Positions 61,372 to 64,000 of a stretch of 64,000 nt of DNA are shown piece by piece; position 1 is the first letter of the stretch; each line of letters starts with the position of its first letter. The notes under the pieces are model-generated. The model did no database searches and was not told where the DNA came from. It saw only the letters and a list, made by a program, of their open reading frames with translations. The DNA is from Bacteroidia bacterium (GTDB taxonomy: Bacteria; Bacteroidota; Bacteroidia; Flavobacteriales; Flavobacteriaceae). The position numbers were made by a program, and so were the translations under genes. The stretch covers positions 186,001 through 250,000 of the forward strand of contig JAUIDI010000004.1 in NCBI GenBank assembly GCA_030428705.1, given 5' to 3'.

Positions 61372-62370
61372 TTAGTTGACCGATGTGGAGGCTTTGATCA
61401 GTAAATCACGGGTAGCGATAATCCCTTCTTCCTCGCCAAGTTCATTGCCTTCGTACTCGACCCCAATGTATCCGGTATAGCCTGCATCCTTAACAATCTG
61501 TAACATTTTTGCATAATCGATATTGACCTCGTCGCCGTTTTCGTCAAATACGTTTGATTTGGCACTGACCGCCTTGGCATAGGGCATCAATTCGGCCACA
61601 CCTTTATAGATATCGTACATCTCTGCACACTCCCAGCTATCTTTTTTTCTGGTTATACAAAAGTTACCAAAATCGGGTAAGGTGCCACAGTTATCCATAT
61701 TTACCGCTTTCATAACTTCGGCATGCATTACACCATTTGATGATAGTCCGCCATGATTCTCAACTATAATATTAATGTTTTTATCCTTGGCATAAGTGGC
61801 AAGTTGTGTCAAGCCGTCAATGGAGTTTGCCTTCCATTTTTCAGGATCACTCTCTCCATTTAGGTTCACCCTTATTGCATGACAGCCCATTGCAGCAGCG
61901 GCATCGACCCATTTATAATGTCTTTCTACGGCCGCTTTTCGTTCATCAGCATCACTGACAGCTAGATTGCCTTGCCCATCGATCATGATCAACACATTTT
62001 GAAGACCGTATTTTTCGGCCTCCGCATTCGACTTTTCAACAAAGGCTTTCATGGCCTCCTCGGAATATTCGTTATTCTCCAAATCGGCAGGATATAGTTG
62101 GCTGACATACTCCAATCCCGAAAACCCCCAATTTTTTGCCTTTTCCGCAAAACTATAGGGGTCTACACTATCGTTTCTAATCATTTTATGAATGGACCAT
62201 TGCGCAAGCGAAAGCTTAAAAAAAGGTTCTTGGGCCTCCGTCATGGCCGCTTCGGTGTCCATTGTTTCGACCTCTTTTTCTTTTTTGTCCTTACAGGACG
62301 AAAACATCACCGTAAGAACAACCGATACTAATAATAAATAACGCTTTGCAAGCATATAGTCTTTTTTCAT
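61372..62370 (-). CDS. Exported TIM-barrel sugar isomerase/epimerase-like lipoprotein
   Basis: A 332-residue AP-endonuclease-2 superfamily TIM barrel with a lipoprotein signal (VLTVMFSSC, Cys26), so unlike the isomerase at 56577 it works outside the cytoplasm. KNWGFSGLEYVSQLYPADLE, GCHAIRVNLNGESDPEKW, NINIIVENHGGLSSNGV, LPDFGNFCITRKKDSWE and YIGVEYEGNELGEEEGI carry the family's metal ligands (Glu, Asp, Glu). A periplasmic member beside DUF1080 lipoproteins suggests processing of 3-keto glycosides or glycal intermediates before uptake. Divergent from the GMC oxidoreductase gene. Confidence 0.88.
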   Translation of the reverse strand: MKKDYMLAKRYLLLVSVVLTVMFSSCKDKKEKEVETMDTEAAMTEAQEPFFKLSLAQWSIHKMIRNDSVDPYSFAEKAKNWGFSGLEYVSQLYPADLENNEYSEEAMKAFVEKSNAEAEKYGLQNVLIMIDGQGNLAVSDADERKAAVERHYKWVDAAAAMGCHAIRVNLNGESDPEKWKANSIDGLTQLATYAKDKNINIIVENHGGLSSNGVMHAEVMKAVNMDNCGTLPDFGNFCITRKKDSWECAEMYDIYKGVAELMPYAKAVSAKSNVFDENGDEVNIDYAKMLQIVKDAGYTGYIGVEYEGNELGEEEGIIATRDLLIKASTSVN

Positions 62371-62505
62371 TTGTTTGTTTGTTGATTATTGAACCTTATA
62401 AAATATACTTAATCGATATAGTGCAGTGCAGTCTCGAAGTATAAGGTTTAAATGTAGAGAATTAATTTTATATTTAATAAATTTAGAGGCTAAACAATTT
62501 TATAC

Positions 62506-64000
62506 ATGAGTAAATTCTATTACAACGAAGAGCAGGAATCGTACGATGCGATTGTTGTAGGAACTGGTATCAGCGGAGGCTGGGCGGCCAAAGAATTATG
62601 TGAGAACGGTCTAAAAACCCTGGTTTTGGAACGCGGTAGAATGGTCAAACATATCGAAGACTATGAAACCGCGAATATGGATCCGTGGGATTTCCCCAAT
62701 GCCGGGCAACCGACAAAGGCCGATATCGAGAAACAGCCTAAACAGAATAGAACTGGTTATACGACGAATGCCGCCAGTAAAATGTGGTTCGTAAACGACC
62801 TTGAGCACCCTTACAACGAAATCAAGCGTTTTGATTGGATGCGTGGTTACCACGTCGGCGGACGTTCGCTGCAATGGGGGCGCCAGAGCTATCGTTGGAG
62901 CGATATCGATTTCATGGCCAACCAACGAGAGGGTATAGCTGTGGATTGGCCGGTACGGTACAAAGACATTGCCCCTTGGTACGAAAAGGTCGAAAACTAT
63001 ATTGGCGTTAGCGGGGAAGCTTTGAACCTGCCCCAGTTGCCCGACAGTAATTTTCTGCCCATGATGGAACTTAACTGTGTAGAACAGCATGTAAGGGAAA
63101 AGGTGGCCGAACATTTCGATGGCAGGGTAATTACTGCCGGACGTACCGCGCACATTACCGGCACCAAGGAATTTGAAGGGCGCAGCAAATGCCAGTTCAG
63201 GAACCGCTGTATCAGGGGTTGTCCGTTTGGCGCTTATTTTAGTAGCCTTTCGTCGACATTGCCGGCGGCCGAACGTACCGGAAATATGACCCTAAGGCCT
63301 GATTCCATAGTACATGAAGTAATCTATGACCCCGATACCAAGCGTGCTACGGGTGTAAAAGTTATCGATCGGGTCACCAAAGAAGCTTTTGAATTCAAGG
63401 CCAAGGTCATCTTTCTCTGTGCCTCGGCCATTGCATCGACTTCCATATTGATGCAATCAAAGTCAGATCGCTTTCCGAACGGAATGGGGAATGATTCCGA
63501 TCAATTGGGAAGAAATATCATGGATCACCATCTCGGAGTCGGGGCGTCGGGCAAGTTCGATGGCTTTGAAGATAAATATTACAAAGGAAGGAAACCCAGT
63601 GGGGTCTATATTCCAAGGTTTAGAAATCTCGGTGGCGATTCCGACCGAAAAGACTATAAACGAGGCTTCGGTTACCAAGGCGGAGCCAGTCGAGGCAACT
63701 GGGAAGATACGGTCGCCGAACTATCACACGGCAAAAGCTTGAAAGAGGCCATTTTGAAGCCGGGTGGTTGGACAATGGGTATCGGTGGTTTCGGTGAGGT
63801 ATTGCCTTATGAGGATAACCGTATGACCTTGGATTACGATAAAAAAGACCAATGGGGCCTACCAACGGTTACTTTTGATGCCGAATTCAAAGAGAACGAA
63901 TGGAACATGCGCAAGGACATGCAAGAATCGGCCATTGAAATGCTCGAGAAAGCTGGACTCAGGGATGTCAAGGGCCATGATCGTCCCGGTGCATTGGGCC
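62506..64000 (+). CDS. GMC-family FAD oxidoreductase with Fe-S-type cysteines (cut by window end)
   Basis: The first 498 residues of a GMC-type flavoprotein; the reading frame is open to the last base. Residues about 14-45 are the FAD Rossmann fold (DAIVVGTGISGGWAAKELCE then LVLERG), and HVGGRSLQWGRQSYRW is the typical GMC substrate-side loop. Cys229-x5-Cys235-x3-Cys239 (SKCQFRNRCIRGCPFGA) matches the spacing of the 3Fe-4S ligands in FAD-dependent glucose and glucoside 3-dehydrogenase catalytic subunits. There is no signal peptide; partner subunit 3 carries the Tat signal in such complexes and would lie beyond the window. It is expected to oxidise sugars or glycosides at C3. Confidence 0.9.
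   Translation, partial: MSKFYYNEEQESYDAIVVGTGISGGWAAKELCENGLKTLVLERGRMVKHIEDYETANMDPWDFPNAGQPTKADIEKQPKQNRTGYTTNAASKMWFVNDLEHPYNEIKRFDWMRGYHVGGRSLQWGRQSYRWSDIDFMANQREGIAVDWPVRYKDIAPWYEKVENYIGVSGEALNLPQLPDSNFLPMMELNCVEQHVREKVAEHFDGRVITAGRTAHITGTKEFEGRSKCQFRNRCIRGCPFGAYFSSLSSTLPAAERTGNMTLRPDSIVHEVIYDPDTKRATGVKVIDRVTKEAFEFKAKVIFLCASAIASTSILMQSKSDRFPNGMGNDSDQLGRNIMDHHLGVGASGKFDGFEDKYYKGRKPSGVYIPRFRNLGGDSDRKDYKRGFGYQGGASRGNWEDTVAELSHGKSLKEAILKPGGWTMGIGGFGEVLPYEDNRMTLDYDKKDQWGLPTVTFDAEFKENEWNMRKDMQESAIEMLEKAGLRDVKGHDRPGALG

Noticed and set aside
1-64000. tRNA, rRNA, CRISPR arrays, insertion sequences or prophage
   Set aside because: Reading the intergenic spaces shows no cloverleaf with CCA-type end, no rRNA stretch, no regularly spaced repeats and no transposase, integrase or phage protein.

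Overview
The window is 64 kb of ordinary-looking chromosome from a member of the Bacteroidota, almost certainly a marine Flavobacteriaceae. The evidence is a SusC/SusD pair, several TonB-dependent receptors with carboxypeptidase-regulatory-like N-terminal domains, many lipoproteins, TAnnTTTG-type -7 promoter boxes just upstream of start codons, absence of clear Shine-Dalgarno tracts, and moderate AT richness. A placement near Maribacter, Zobellia or Arenibacter is a guess from general protein style. I see no rRNA, tRNA, CRISPR array, transposase or prophage. The genes are densely packed in short operons.

Layout. 1-15.7 kb: a TonB receptor; then a GntR-type regulator with a sugar-sensor-like domain divergent from SusC, SusD, a VCBS/ASPIC surface lipoprotein and a seven-haem cytochrome, converging on a monohaem cytochrome and a Tat-exported flavin oxidoreductase. 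15.8-25.1 kb: polyprenyl diphosphate synthase, an ECF sigma factor with a small membrane protein, then TetR - TolC - membrane-fusion protein - RND pump with a 23S-IVS-type four-helix-bundle gene inserted between adaptor and pump. 25.2-33.6 kb: housekeeping genes (aspS, ClC channel, cold-shock protein, tadA, dxs, DUF3078). 33.7-38.8 kb: a five-gene envelope operon (repeat lipoprotein, haem lipoprotein, OB-fold protein, YceI, DUF5777 barrel) divergent from a membrane-bound LytTR regulator. 39.2-41.6 kb: a lipoprotein and dGTPase. 41.8-51 kb: a TonB receptor, a duplicated beta-helix-like lipoprotein, a stand-alone CPD-reg protein, a MORN-like protein, a phosphate transporter fused to a PhoU-like domain and a DUF6503 protein; several of these carry a common 7-4-7 direct-repeat element resembling a Pho box. 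51.1-54.7 kb: CAP-domain lipoprotein, a small protein with an in-frame C8 tract, and the conserved yicC-gmk-nadD operon. 54.9-64 kb: a sugar-catabolic locus (two DUF1080/3-keto-glycoside hydrolase-type lipoproteins, two TIM-barrel isomerases, a Gfo/Idh/MocA dehydrogenase, a NupG-type transporter, and a divergent GMC oxidoreductase cut by the window end) that fits glycoside breakdown through 3-keto intermediates.

The points I would look at first are the 3-keto-sugar locus, the shared promoter element around the phosphate transporter, the uncharacterised LytTR-controlled envelope redox operon, the ClC protein whose gating glutamate is a leucine, and the IVS-type gene inside the RND operon.
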